Notes: generated from the letters alone by a model not told the origin. A stretch of DNA of 53,289 nt from a virus (IMGVR_UViG_3300020473_000040:1-53289), one strand, 5' to 3'. Counted from the stretch's first letter, positions 41,994-51,686 are shown. Made by a program: numbers and translations.

Positions 41994-43205
41994 ATGGCTG
42001 AAGGAATTCCACCAAAGTTTGAAGGTACAAACATACCTGAAGATTTTCATATTCCTAGTTGCGGAATAGAAGATATTGATAGAGCTGTATTTGAATTGTT
42101 TGATAAGCGATTAAATTTTTCAATTGAGGTCGACGGAGAGTCTAAAAAAGTTCCTGTTGTCTTTGCTGCCGGTGAAAGATTTGCCCTAACTAGAAGATCT
42201 TCTAACTTTAGAGACGTCAATAACACACTTATACTTCCAATTATCTCTATTGACAGGGGGGCAATTGACTTTTCTCCCACGCTTGGGGGATATGGGACAC
42301 CAATCGCAACAAGAGATCAGATATCATATACAGTAAAGAGAAGACTGAGCGAGGCTGATAGAGACTATCAAAACATAGTCAATAAAAAGAGACTTAAGAA
42401 TCAGTCAAATGTTGCAACAAGGGGAAATTTTGGGAATACTACTGAATTTCCCGGACTTTATTCTAAGCCTGGGTCTGCGGCGTCAAGAAGAAATTCAACA
42501 AATTTATCCTTTTTAAGCTCTCATCCTGAAGATTTGTTTAATCCCGATCTTGGAAATAATATTTTTGAGATCATTACACTTCCATATCCAGAATTTATTT
42601 TAATTGAATATAGTGTTTCTTTTTGGACTCAGTATATGCAAAATATGAACAAGCTTCTAGAGTCAATGTTGATTCAATTTGATGGACAGGAAAAGGCATT
42701 TCAAATCATTACAAGAAACGGATATGAGCTAGTTGCCTACTTTCAGGGACAGTTTTCAGCTGACACTAATTTTAATGACTACACAGACACAGAGAGGGTC
42801 ATTAAGTATAATTTTAATCTTAAGGTCCCAGGTCCAATCATTGCACCTGACGTAGAGGGATTACCAAACCCATTTAGAAGATTTCTTTCAGCGCCTCAGA
42901 TAGACTTTGGAGTTAAACAGGTGAGTACACAGATTTCTTCAACCTCTGCCAAAGGACCTCCAGAAAATGATATTAATAAATTTATACTTAGCGACGTTGA
43001 AGAAATGGACGCAAGAGGAGATCAACCCACTCAGCGTGGGAGGGATGGAGTTAGACAACTACAGGCAATTAAAGACCCATTTACTGGCAAGGAGACCAAA
43101 AAGTTTGTAAAGATTTTAACTAGAAATCAAAGGGCGGGAGAGACAGTTGCAAGCTCTCGAATTATTGTCGACCTAGAAACAATAAATGATACTGATACTG
43201 AATAA
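41994..43205 (+). CDS. Tail terminator / sheath stabilizer (gp15-like)
   Basis: 403 residues, ATG 41994 after GGGAGA. Two blocks line up with T4 gp15: VPVVFAAGERFALTRR...TLILPIISIDRGAIDFSP (gp15: VPITYASKEHFMMK...TILPRINLHLVDF) and LPYPEFILIEYSVSFWTQYMQNMNKLLESMLIQF...YTDTERVIKYNFNLKV (gp15: PIKMIYELSIFTRYEDDMFQIVEQIL...LSRRRIEWSLTFEV). gp15 caps the tail and contacts the last sheath ring and the neck. It is longer than gp15 (272), with an added linker (~100-165) and a polar C-terminal extension (~310-403). It is immediately upstream of the sheath genes. Confidence 0.75.
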   Translation: MAEGIPPKFEGTNIPEDFHIPSCGIEDIDRAVFELFDKRLNFSIEVDGESKKVPVVFAAGERFALTRRSSNFRDVNNTLILPIISIDRGAIDFSPTLGGYGTPIATRDQISYTVKRRLSEADRDYQNIVNKKRLKNQSNVATRGNFGNTTEFPGLYSKPGSAASRRNSTNLSFLSSHPEDLFNPDLGNNIFEIITLPYPEFILIEYSVSFWTQYMQNMNKLLESMLIQFDGQEKAFQIITRNGYELVAYFQGQFSADTNFNDYTDTERVIKYNFNLKVPGPIIAPDVEGLPNPFRRFLSAPQIDFGVKQVSTQISSTSAKGPPENDINKFILSDVEEMDARGDQPTQRGRDGVRQLQAIKDPFTGKETKKFVKILTRNQRAGETVASSRIIVDLETINDTDTE

Positions 43206-43266
43206 GACATTTGATGTTCAGGTCAATAGTTATATGTGTGTAGACTGATTTAGAGGAGAATGATCT

Positions 43267-46200
43267 ATGGCTGAGCAGACCTTCAGATCGCCAGGATTTT
43301 TTGAAAGAGAAATTGACCTATCTGGCAGAGTTCAGGAAGTTGCCGGAACTCCTGCCGGAATTGTTGGAACTTCAGAGTTCGGTCCAGCGTTTATTCCCGT
43401 CACCGTGGGATCTTTTGCAGACTTTAAGTCTAGATTTGGTGATTTAGATTCAACAAAGTTTGGACCATATGCAGTTAATGAGTTTCTTAAGAACAGAACT
43501 GCTGTAACATTTATGAGAGTCTTGGGAGCAGGTGCAAATTCTAATAGTACGGATATTCAAAATACTATTAACTTGGGCACTGTAAAGAATGCAGGATTTA
43601 GAATAAAAGGAGCTGAGGTCGGAAACGGCCACAAGGCTCACAAAGGCTCAGTTCAATTTTTAGGTGCAAAGCACACGTTGCAAACTAACGAGGCATTTGG
43701 CTATCCTGTATTTACAGACAATGACAGCTTTAATGTTTCACAAGGGGGAGATGTCTTTCTCATCCGTGGGATGATATTTACATCAACAGCCAGCCTCGTT
43801 CAAGTTCTCCCATACTGGGCCTCATACCCATCTTCAGGATCCAGAGTTGAGGATGTTGCTGCTGTTGGGATGAACATAAATGACTCTGTAAATTATAAAA
43901 AGTTTAAGATAGTAGTTTCAAGTTCTGTTGGGTCAACATTTTCCAATGACGAAGGGCAAGCTGGGATTAGAATATATACAGCCTCACTAGATCCTTCAAA
44001 TGAAAGCTATATTTCAAAAATTCTTAACACAAATCCCGAAAGATTTCAGGAAGAGCAGCACCTTTTGTACGGTGATTTTGCTGTTGAAGATGAGATTGCT
44101 ACAGTTACAAACTATGTTGGAGTTCTTTCAGGATCTGCTTCAACTTCCAAAGGGTCTGGTGACACATCTCAGACCTATAGGGATATGTACGGAAGATTCG
44201 ATACAAGATATGCTGCTGCAAAGACAACCTTCTTCAGGTCGCAGATGTATGGAAATTCAAAGTACGACTTGTTTTATTTTGAAACTCTAGATGACGGCGC
44301 TAATACTTGCGACAAATATAAGATTTCAATCTCCAATCTTAGAAAATCAACTGATCCAAAGAATGAGTATGGATCGTTTACCGTTCTCGTTAGATCGTTT
44401 AATGACTCTGACACTGCACAGGAGATACTAGAGCAGTATCCTCTTTGCACACTTGATCCAAATGATGAGAACTTTGTCGCTAGAAAGATCGGAGATCTAA
44501 GTGTTAAGTATAACTTTGACACACTAAGCGAAGATGAAAGAAGATTCGTAATATCAGGAAAGTATCCAAATGTATCTAGCAGGGTAAGGATAGTCCTAAG
44601 TGACGATTTACAGAATGGAAATGTTCCAAAAAGTGCTCTTCCCTTTGGATTTGCCGGGCTTCCCGCTCTAAAGACCAACAACCTTCTTTCAGATACAACT
44701 TCTTATGCAGCCCTTAAGGGGGTCTTTAAGGATATTCTCAATGGTGGTACAGATAGTGTTAGATTGGCTTTCAATTCAGGGTCTAATCTCGACGGGAGAT
44801 ACCACAACGAGGCTCAAGCTCTAACTGGATCAATTGTCCCACCCATGCCCATGACGTTTAAAGTCACCCAGGGAACTATGGGAACATCTGGCTATGCAGG
44901 AAAGCCTGGGACAAACGAGAGAGTCAATCCAAAGTATTATTGGGGAATTAAAACAACGAGAGTTCCCCTCACAGGAACCCTCTCTAATGCCGCCTTAAAT
45001 CCAAATGCATCTTCTGATACAAATCCACTAGTCAGGACGTATACAAAGTTTCTTGGAATTGAAAAAATGGATGCTCTTGTAACGGGCTCTGGAGCTGATG
45101 CTTTCTGTAATAACGAATTTTCGCTTAACAAGGTCGCTCTAAGTGTAACTCTCTCAGGAGAGGGAACTCAAGATCGGACGCTGATTAAATCTGTTGACCA
45201 GAATCTGACTGGAACAGCTGCTGAACACATGTTAGAGACTGCCTACATTAGAGACGGGCGTATCGCAGCCGGAAATTACTATACTATCGGGCAGGCTGGA
45301 ACGACTGATCTAAGGGTCTCACTAGGGTCTCTGTTGACCCTAACATCGTCTATTTTCTTTAACAGATTTACAGATTACGCAAAGTTTACCAACATTATGT
45401 ACGGTGGGTTTGATGGAAATAATATTCTTGATATTGATATGTCAAGAATGAATGACAGGGCTAGCTCCTCTGACCCAGGTGGAAAGGCAGGTATTACTGC
45501 TCCAGCAGCTGGCGGAGATCTTGACATTGGGCTCAATGCTATCTCAACTGTCGGGGCTGGAAAGTTTAATAATACAGTTGCTTCATATAGGTCAGCCATT
45601 GATATTATGACTGACCCAATGACTACAAGAATTAACATACTGGCCATTCCTGGAATTAGAGATAGTTTCATTACCGATCATGCTGCTGACAAAACACGAG
45701 AATACAGTCAGGCAATCTATCTAATGGATGTTCCAAGCTATAATGATTCTAGTTTAAGAATTTTTGACAATGATGGATTAAGACCAAATGTTGCAAAGAC
45801 TAGGGATAAATTTGATGGACGATCTCTTGACAACAACTATGCCGCAGCTTATTTCCCAGATGTGAATATCACTGACGATAGAAATGGAAATCCCGTAAGA
45901 GTTCCGGCGTCAATAGCGGCACTGAGCGCACTAGGATTTAATGACTCTGTTGCCTATCCCTGGTTCGCACCTGCAGGATTTAACAGGGCTGCTCTTTCAA
46001 ATGTCTCTAACGTGGCCACACGGCTTAACACAGCCGATAGAGATGACCTCTACGACTCTAGAATAAATCCAATAGCATCTTTTCCACAGGCAGGGTTTGT
46101 TATATTTGGACAGAAGACATTACAACAGGCTAAGTCTGCCCTTGATCGGGTCAATGTTAGAAGAATGCTTCTTGAAGTCAAGCGACTTATTTCTGACGTT

Positions 46201-46458
46201 GCTAAGAAGCTTGTCTTTGAGCAGAACACGCCTTCAACTAGGGCTAAGTTCATATCACAAGTGACACCACTGCTTGCGACAGTTCAAAGTCAGCAGGGAA
46301 TTGATAAGTTTAGTGTTGTAATGGACGAGAGCAATAACACAGCTGAAGATATTGAGTCCAACAGGCTCAACGGAAGGATTGTTCTAGTTCCAACTAGGGC
46401 AGTGGAGTACATTGCTATTGACTTCATTATCACTAATTCAGGTGTAAGTTTTGAGTAA
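43267..46458 (+). CDS. Tail sheath protein, first copy (gp18-like)
   Basis: 1063 residues, ATG 43267 after GAGGAGA. N-terminus RSPGFFEREIDLSGRVQEVAGTPAGIVGTSEFGPAFIPVTVGS is the classical sheath opening; the C-terminus VNVRRMLLEVKRLISDVAKKLVFEQNTPSTRAKF...VVLVPTRAVEYIAIDFIITNSG is the sheath core domain that inserts handshake strands. Middle block GMASMR-like INILAIPGIRDSFITDHA and PWFAPAGFNRAAL are also typical. It is ~400 residues longer than T4 gp18 (659), with extra surface domains in the N-terminal half. It has a full-length paralogue downstream. Confidence 0.93.
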   Translation: MAEQTFRSPGFFEREIDLSGRVQEVAGTPAGIVGTSEFGPAFIPVTVGSFADFKSRFGDLDSTKFGPYAVNEFLKNRTAVTFMRVLGAGANSNSTDIQNTINLGTVKNAGFRIKGAEVGNGHKAHKGSVQFLGAKHTLQTNEAFGYPVFTDNDSFNVSQGGDVFLIRGMIFTSTASLVQVLPYWASYPSSGSRVEDVAAVGMNINDSVNYKKFKIVVSSSVGSTFSNDEGQAGIRIYTASLDPSNESYISKILNTNPERFQEEQHLLYGDFAVEDEIATVTNYVGVLSGSASTSKGSGDTSQTYRDMYGRFDTRYAAAKTTFFRSQMYGNSKYDLFYFETLDDGANTCDKYKISISNLRKSTDPKNEYGSFTVLVRSFNDSDTAQEILEQYPLCTLDPNDENFVARKIGDLSVKYNFDTLSEDERRFVISGKYPNVSSRVRIVLSDDLQNGNVPKSALPFGFAGLPALKTNNLLSDTTSYAALKGVFKDILNGGTDSVRLAFNSGSNLDGRYHNEAQALTGSIVPPMPMTFKVTQGTMGTSGYAGKPGTNERVNPKYYWGIKTTRVPLTGTLSNAALNPNASSDTNPLVRTYTKFLGIEKMDALVTGSGADAFCNNEFSLNKVALSVTLSGEGTQDRTLIKSVDQNLTGTAAEHMLETAYIRDGRIAAGNYYTIGQAGTTDLRVSLGSLLTLTSSIFFNRFTDYAKFTNIMYGGFDGNNILDIDMSRMNDRASSSDPGGKAGITAPAAGGDLDIGLNAISTVGAGKFNNTVASYRSAIDIMTDPMTTRINILAIPGIRDSFITDHAADKTREYSQAIYLMDVPSYNDSSLRIFDNDGLRPNVAKTRDKFDGRSLDNNYAAAYFPDVNITDDRNGNPVRVPASIAALSALGFNDSVAYPWFAPAGFNRAALSNVSNVATRLNTADRDDLYDSRINPIASFPQAGFVIFGQKTLQQAKSALDRVNVRRMLLEVKRLISDVAKKLVFEQNTPSTRAKFISQVTPLLATVQSQQGIDKFSVVMDESNNTAEDIESNRLNGRIVLVPTRAVEYIAIDFIITNSGVSFE

Positions 46459-46496
46459 TCTATATTTAATGATTAGAGTTTTTGGAGAGGACAAGA

Positions 46497-49400
46497 ATGG
46501 CTGAGCTGACATTCAAAAGTGCCGGAGTTAGCACAAGAGAAATTGATCTTTCATCGCCAAGCACAACGGGCCCCATAGGGGTTCCAGCTGGCGTCATTGG
46601 AACTGCTGTCCAGGGTCCAGCGTTTGTCCCTGTAACAGTTGCCAACTTTTCAGAGTTTGTGTCAAGATTTGGACCCACAGACGGGGAAAAATTTGGACCC
46701 CTTGCTGTCAATGAGTGGTTAAAAAATGCCCAATCTCTTACTTACGTTAGGGTGCTCGGAGCGGGTGATGGAAAGAAGAGAAATACATCAACAGGAAAGG
46801 TAACCAATGCTGGGTTTGTAGTCGGTGATAAAACACCTCAGCCAAACGGTTTGATCGGTGTAAATCCATATGCAAACTCTCACGGTGACAGGGGAAATGT
46901 TCACTTTCTTGGTTGCTACATGTCAGAGTCACTTGGCAGCACCTACCTTAGCGATGCTGGAGTTCAGGGAACTACCTTAACAACTGCTACTGCGACAATA
47001 CAGGCGGTATCAGCAACCGTTTCACAATATGACGGAGGTACGCTAACTATAGTTGATGCCTATGCTACACAGAAAATATATATCTTTGACGACGATAGTG
47101 ACGGTGCCACTGGATCTACTGATGGATCAGGCAATGTTAGAATACAAATTAACGGTAAAACAACAGCTGGAGAAGTAGCAGCTCAAATCAAAGCTGCGAT
47201 TGAATCCGCAAATGGACACAATGGGACAATCACAATAGCAGTGTCAACAGCAGATGCAGCAAACGATACACTTACCTTAACCCAGCCAAGGGGCGGTACT
47301 GAAGGCAATAAAACGATTACCCGCGCAACGATAACAGCTGATAATATTTATACAATCTCAGGCTTTTCCGGCGGTGTTAATAACAATAGGGCCATGCCAA
47401 TTCTTCGAGGAGTTCTCTTCTCAGCGTCAGGAGTTATGCCACTCCTTTCAGGAAATTACCAGGTGACAGCACCTGGAACCGGTCCAGCTAATACAGCTAT
47501 TGGTAGATTAGGAGATTCTTCTCTAAGGGGAGGCCTTACCGGCTCGATGGTTCTCAGTAGCCATGACTTTGTAATGTTTCTTAATGGTCACAAGGGCCTG
47601 GCAAAGAATAAAAGGGTCCTCTCGGCATCACTGGATGTCAATTCACCCTCCTACATATCGAGAGTCTTTAACACAGACCCAACAAGGATTGAGGAGCATG
47701 GCCACTATCTCTATGCACACTATCCCATCCACTCTTCTCAAGCAGTTCCGACAGGTTCCGGAATTCTTGTACCTGGATCAACAGAGTGTGTTGAGCACCA
47801 CGGACAGGGTGCAGACTATAACGACTGTATATTCATCACTACTGGATCACTTAGTGCAGTTGGACAGGCGGGTGGAAGCACTACAGTTCCTGATTACAGG
47901 ACTTGGGAGGATAGGTTCTCAAATGCCAAGTCCCCATATCTTATATCGCAGAATTTTGGTGGAAAGCCCTATGACCTATTTAGAGTCGAGTCGCTATCTG
48001 ACGGAGCTGGAACCAGCACAAAGTTCAAGATCTCAATTGAAAATCTAGCTAAGTCAAACTCTGACATAAATAAGTTTGGAAAGTTTGACCTCGTCATCAG
48101 GGACTTCTACGATACAGACGATGAGAAAGTTGTTCTTGAATCCTTTAGAGGCCTAAGCGTTGACAAGGAGTCTGATAGATATTTTGCTAGAGTTATCGGA
48201 GATCAAAAAGCTTACTTTGACTTTGATCAATCTTCAGATTCTCAAAAACTCGTTGTCGAAGGAGACTTTCCAAATCAATCAAGACACATTCGTGTTAAGG
48301 TCTCGAATAAGCTTAGGGCACAGGAAGTTCCAGACGAAGCTTTGCCAATGGGATATAGAGGACCCAGCCACCTAGTCACATCTGGTTCAGATCTACTTGC
48401 AACCATTGGGCACGGATCAGGAAGTAACTTTATTGGAAATGCTTCGGGATCTATGAAGCTGACTGTTGAGCCCCCAATTCCAATGAGAAAGAATGTTTAC
48501 TTTGGAACTGGAAACAAGAAAAGAGTCTCAGCCAATCTTTACTGGGGATCTCAATTTTCAAGAAAGACAGATGTAAATGAGCCTAACAAGCCTGACCTCT
48601 TTAACGAATCATTTGAGTCATATGCGAAATACTTTCCCAGCTTCGCCCTTGATGATCAAAAGTTCTCTATTGGAGGAAATCCAGGTGTTGCAGATACAGT
48701 TGCTAATGGAATTTTAGACTCTGACAGATTTAATAATAATAAATTTACACTAGAAAACATTCGAGTAACAACTGGTTCTGACACTTATGCAAACCCAAGA
48801 GAATGGGTCAGCGCATCTTACATCAGGGGTGGAGGTATCGGAGTAGACAGAGACAACAAGACCAGAGCGTTCAGTGCGGATGACCTTAGCGTTGTTGGAA
48901 ATAGAACATATGCTAAGTTCACGTTATTCCTCCAAGGAGGGTTTGATGGAACAAACATCTTTAATAGGGATAAGGCTAATCTAACTGACAATGCTGCCAA
49001 GAGGGAGATGGATGATCCAACAAACCAGGGAGGAAAGGAAGGTCCAACTGTAGCGTCATTCAGAAAGGCAATTGACATTGTAGCAAATAGATCAGATGTA
49101 GAGATCAAATTGTTAGCAATACCCGGAATGAGAGATGAGGCTATTACAGACTATGCATCTGATGCGGTTGAGAATAGATTTGACTCACTCTATATCATGG
49201 ATATTGAGGAGCGTGATTCACTAAATAATGTAGTCACATCTTCTGCTCAGAACATTAGTGTTAGTGACACTGTTACACAGTTTAAAAATAGAGCCCTTGA
49301 TACATCGTTTACTGCAGCATACTTCCCAGATGTCATAATTCAGGATCCTGTTAAGCTTACAAACGTCCGATGTCCGCCCTCTGTTGCAGTCTTAGGTGCA

Positions 49401-49925
49401 TTTGGTTTAAATGATGCACTTGGTCATCCCTGGTTCGCACCTGCAGGATTTACAAGAGGGGCCCTTGGATCAGTTATCCAGGCTTCGGTCGATCTAAATA
49501 GAGCTAATCTTGATAGCATATATGATGCAGACATTAATCCAATAACAGACTTCCCAGGAACGGGAGTTGTAGTCTGGGGACAGAAGACGCTTCTAGCAGC
49601 TGCTTCGGCACTTGACAGAGTCAATGTTAGAAGGCTTCTAATTGAAATTAGAAGAAAGGTGCGGGCAATTGCTGACACATTGCTCTTTGAACCCAATAGA
49701 GAGTCAACACTAGAGAAGTTCTCTAGCCTGGTTAATCCAATCTTGCAGAAAATTCAAGAGCAGAGTGGTCTTGATCGTTATAAGGTCATAATTGACACCA
49801 CTACTACGACACAAGCTGATATAGAAAATAACACAATTCGAGGAAAGATATTTGTTCAGCCCACAAGAACAGCAGAGTTCATTGCACTTGACTTTGTTGT
49901 TACTAATGCTGGTGCAGAAGTCTAG
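46497..49925 (+). CDS. Tail sheath protein, second copy with an inserted domain
   Basis: 1142 residues from ATG 46497 with GGAGAGG; the TTG frame opening at 46482 is not needed. It shares the first-copy layout: REIDLSSPSTTGPIGVPAGVIGTAVQGPAFVPVTV at the start, KLLAIPGMRDEAITDYAS, HPWFAPAGFTRGAL and a C-terminus RVNVRRLLIEIRRKVRAIADTLLFEPN...FIALDFVVTNAG. Residues ~163-296 hold an additional beta domain (YDGGTLTIVDAY...GNKTITRATITADNIYTISGFSGG) that the first copy lacks and that also occurs in the LamG protein at 16083. Both copies keep the core, so both could polymerise, perhaps as mixed rings. Confidence 0.92.
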   Translation: MAELTFKSAGVSTREIDLSSPSTTGPIGVPAGVIGTAVQGPAFVPVTVANFSEFVSRFGPTDGEKFGPLAVNEWLKNAQSLTYVRVLGAGDGKKRNTSTGKVTNAGFVVGDKTPQPNGLIGVNPYANSHGDRGNVHFLGCYMSESLGSTYLSDAGVQGTTLTTATATIQAVSATVSQYDGGTLTIVDAYATQKIYIFDDDSDGATGSTDGSGNVRIQINGKTTAGEVAAQIKAAIESANGHNGTITIAVSTADAANDTLTLTQPRGGTEGNKTITRATITADNIYTISGFSGGVNNNRAMPILRGVLFSASGVMPLLSGNYQVTAPGTGPANTAIGRLGDSSLRGGLTGSMVLSSHDFVMFLNGHKGLAKNKRVLSASLDVNSPSYISRVFNTDPTRIEEHGHYLYAHYPIHSSQAVPTGSGILVPGSTECVEHHGQGADYNDCIFITTGSLSAVGQAGGSTTVPDYRTWEDRFSNAKSPYLISQNFGGKPYDLFRVESLSDGAGTSTKFKISIENLAKSNSDINKFGKFDLVIRDFYDTDDEKVVLESFRGLSVDKESDRYFARVIGDQKAYFDFDQSSDSQKLVVEGDFPNQSRHIRVKVSNKLRAQEVPDEALPMGYRGPSHLVTSGSDLLATIGHGSGSNFIGNASGSMKLTVEPPIPMRKNVYFGTGNKKRVSANLYWGSQFSRKTDVNEPNKPDLFNESFESYAKYFPSFALDDQKFSIGGNPGVADTVANGILDSDRFNNNKFTLENIRVTTGSDTYANPREWVSASYIRGGGIGVDRDNKTRAFSADDLSVVGNRTYAKFTLFLQGGFDGTNIFNRDKANLTDNAAKREMDDPTNQGGKEGPTVASFRKAIDIVANRSDVEIKLLAIPGMRDEAITDYASDAVENRFDSLYIMDIEERDSLNNVVTSSAQNISVSDTVTQFKNRALDTSFTAAYFPDVIIQDPVKLTNVRCPPSVAVLGAFGLNDALGHPWFAPAGFTRGALGSVIQASVDLNRANLDSIYDADINPITDFPGTGVVVWGQKTLLAAASALDRVNVRRLLIEIRRKVRAIADTLLFEPNRESTLEKFSSLVNPILQKIQEQSGLDRYKVIIDTTTTTQADIENNTIRGKIFVQPTRTAEFIALDFVVTNAGAEV

Positions 49926-49980
49926 AAAAACAAAATTGACGAATACTTAGAATAGTACGTCCTCAGGAGAAACTTAAAAA

Positions 49981-50472
49981 ATGGCAGAAACACTTTCAGT
50001 TAACGACTTACTTCCTAATAAGTTTGAACCCAAGAGAAAATTTAGGTGGGTTTTTGCTATAGAGGGAATTGACGCTTTTTTAATCAAGACAGCCTCAAGA
50101 CCGGGCTTTACTTTTTCTGAAACAGAAGTCAAGTTTATTAATTCAATGAGATATCTTGCTGGTCGAATGAAATTTGATACAATTTCAGTGTCTATGCATG
50201 ATCCAATTGCGCCTTCTGGAGCACAGCAGGTAATGGAGTGGGTTAGAACTCACTACGAATCAGTCTCAGGAAGAGCTGGATACGCTGACTTCTATAAGCG
50301 CGATTGTCAGCTTAAGCTTCTGGATCCTGTTGGAACTGTTGTTGAGCTCTGGGACCTCAAGGGTTGCTTTTTAACAACTGCCAAATATGGTGATCTTTCA
50401 TATGATGACGATAGTGCAATTATGGCAGTTGATTTAACGATTCGGTTTGACAACTGCGTTCTCCAATACTGA
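49981..50472 (+). CDS. Tail tube protein (gp19-like)
   Basis: 163 residues, exactly T4 gp19 size, ATG 49981 after CAGGAG. Features: KFRWVFAIEGIDAFLIKTASRPGFTFSETEV (the tube N-terminal strand block), a central ISVSMHDPIAP and a C-terminal GCFLTTAKYGDLSYDDDSAIMAVDLTIRFDNCVLQ, all typical of the T4-type hexameric tube. It forms the inner tube surrounded by sheath. It stands in the usual sheath-tube-chaperone-tape-measure order and has a hairpin terminator 25 bases downstream. Confidence 0.93.
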   Translation: MAETLSVNDLLPNKFEPKRKFRWVFAIEGIDAFLIKTASRPGFTFSETEVKFINSMRYLAGRMKFDTISVSMHDPIAPSGAQQVMEWVRTHYESVSGRAGYADFYKRDCQLKLLDPVGTVVELWDLKGCFLTTAKYGDLSYDDDSAIMAVDLTIRFDNCVLQY

Positions 50473-50496
50473 ATAAGTAAATCTTTCTTAATCAAA

Positions 50497-50519
50497 CAAG
50501 CCTGCTCTGCGCAGGCTTG
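50497..50519 (+). terminator. Hairpin after the tail tube gene
   Basis: 9-bp perfect stem CAAGCCTGC / GCAGGCTTG with a 5-base loop. The following AATTGTTTTAC is a poor U-tract, so it is a moderate terminator or attenuator that reduces expression of the chaperone and tape-measure genes relative to the tube. Confidence 0.65.
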
Positions 50520-50574
50520 AATTGTTTTACTATCTTATTAATTTTGATAAACTTACCTATATCAGGAGGACATA

Positions 50575-51429
50575 GTGTCAAAAAATAGATCTGATAGGAA
50601 TAGAATTTTTTCCGAAAGTCAGGAGCAGCAAGGAATACAGAGAAGAAATATTCTTGAAGATGACTTTGGCTGGGAGGTTCCCGTTGAATCAGTCCCAATT
50701 CCCTCACAGGGAAAGCTCTACCCCCCTTCAAGCCCCATGTTTGGAAAAGAAAGGGTTAATATAAAGGCAATGACTGCCAGAGAGGAGGATATTTTAACTT
50801 CTCGGGCTCTGATGGTGAATGGAACTGTAATAGAAAAACTTATCGAGTCCTGTGTTTTAGATCACGATGTAAATGTTAATGAGATGCTTACAGGTGATAG
50901 GTCTGCTCTAATGGTCGCCGTAAGAATTACAGGATACGGTCCCAACTATACAATAAAGTCAAATTGTCCTAAGTGCATTAGAACAGATAGCTATACGTTT
51001 AACTTGGCTGATCTCCCTATCAAGAGGCTAAAGCTTGATCCCGTATCCCCTGGAGAAAATAGATTTGAATTTAAACTTCCAGTTAGCAAAAAAATTGTTC
51101 ATTTTAAGTTTTTAACGGGAAAAGATAACGACCTAATTGAAGCCGAGTCGAAGAAAATGGCTGAACTCTTTCCCGAAGATGTAGTGGGAAGTGCTGTTAC
51201 AAGGAGGCTCAAGTTCAGCATACTTTCAATTGACGGAATTACCGATAGAAATAAGCTTTCAAGATTTATTGAGAATATGCCAGCCATGGATTCAAAGACT
51301 CTGAGAACCTACATTAAAAAAAATGAGCCGGGAATTGAAATGGTTGGAAGAATGACATGTAATTTCTGCTCAAAGGTATCGGAGGTGAGCCTTCCATTGG
51401 GCGCAAGCTTTTTTTGGCCTGAGCTCTGA
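50575..51429 (+). CDS. gp26-like baseplate/tail-assembly protein (0-frame product)
   Basis: 284 residues from GTG 50575 with an ideal AGGAGG. Features: VESVPIPSQGKLYP, MTAREEDILTSRAL, a helical VIEKLIESCVLD and two Cys pairs, SNCPKCIRTDSY (CxxC) and MTCNFCSKVSE (CxxC), that make a small zinc-binding unit, followed by SLPLGASFFWPEL. This resembles the T4 gp26 baseplate-hub/'T4 baseplate protein' family. Its location between tube and tape measure is where most tailed phages place the tail-assembly chaperone. A T7 run at 51409-51415 near its end leads into an overlapping +1 frame (next entry). Confidence 0.75.
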   Translation: MSKNRSDRNRIFSESQEQQGIQRRNILEDDFGWEVPVESVPIPSQGKLYPPSSPMFGKERVNIKAMTAREEDILTSRALMVNGTVIEKLIESCVLDHDVNVNEMLTGDRSALMVAVRITGYGPNYTIKSNCPKCIRTDSYTFNLADLPIKRLKLDPVSPGENRFEFKLPVSKKIVHFKFLTGKDNDLIEAESKKMAELFPEDVVGSAVTRRLKFSILSIDGITDRNKLSRFIENMPAMDSKTLRTYIKKNEPGIEMVGRMTCNFCSKVSEVSLPLGASFFWPEL

Positions 51430-51652
51430 ATATAAAAATCTTGTCTTAGAAGAGATTTATGCCCTAATTAAGCATTTAGGAATAGGATATACTGAATGTC
51501 GAGAGATGCCTGTTCGATATCGTCGCTGGTTTATTGATAAGCTAGTAGAGGATGCCAAAAAGCGAAAGGAGGCACGAGAAGGAGACATGATTACAGAAGA
51601 CACCGGCCCTACAGTCAATCTTATGGGATCAGGTCCTAGAAACTTTCAGTAA
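51416..51652 (+). CDS. Downstream segment of a putative +1 frameshift product (gpGT-like chaperone extension)
   Basis: This frame is open from 51389 to TAA 51650-51652 but has no ATG/GTG/TTG before 51506; starting there would discard a well-formed helical stretch, EYKNLVLEEIYALIKHLGIGYTE. A +1 slip of the Phe-TTT codon at 51412-51414 on the seven-T run would join residue 280 of the gp26-like protein to these 78 residues (GLSSEYKN...RYRRWFIDKLVEDAKKRKEARE...), total ~358. The segment RYRRWFIDKL with a charged helix is the kind seen in small genes after gp26 in T4-like phages. Alternatives: a separate 48-residue protein from ATG 51506, or an extra T in the assembly. Confidence 0.55.
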   Translation, partial: GLSSEYKNLVLEEIYALIKHLGIGYTECREMPVRYRRWFIDKLVEDAKKRKEAREGDMITEDTGPTVNLMGSGPRNFQ

Positions 51653-51686
51653 CGAATACTTAATATCAGGAGCTATCGAAGAGTAA

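Noticed and set aside
51506-51652. Independent 48-residue protein from ATG 51506
   Set aside because: Poor ribosome site and would discard the structured helix encoded upstream in the same frame; the frameshift reading explains the whole open frame better, though this is not proven.
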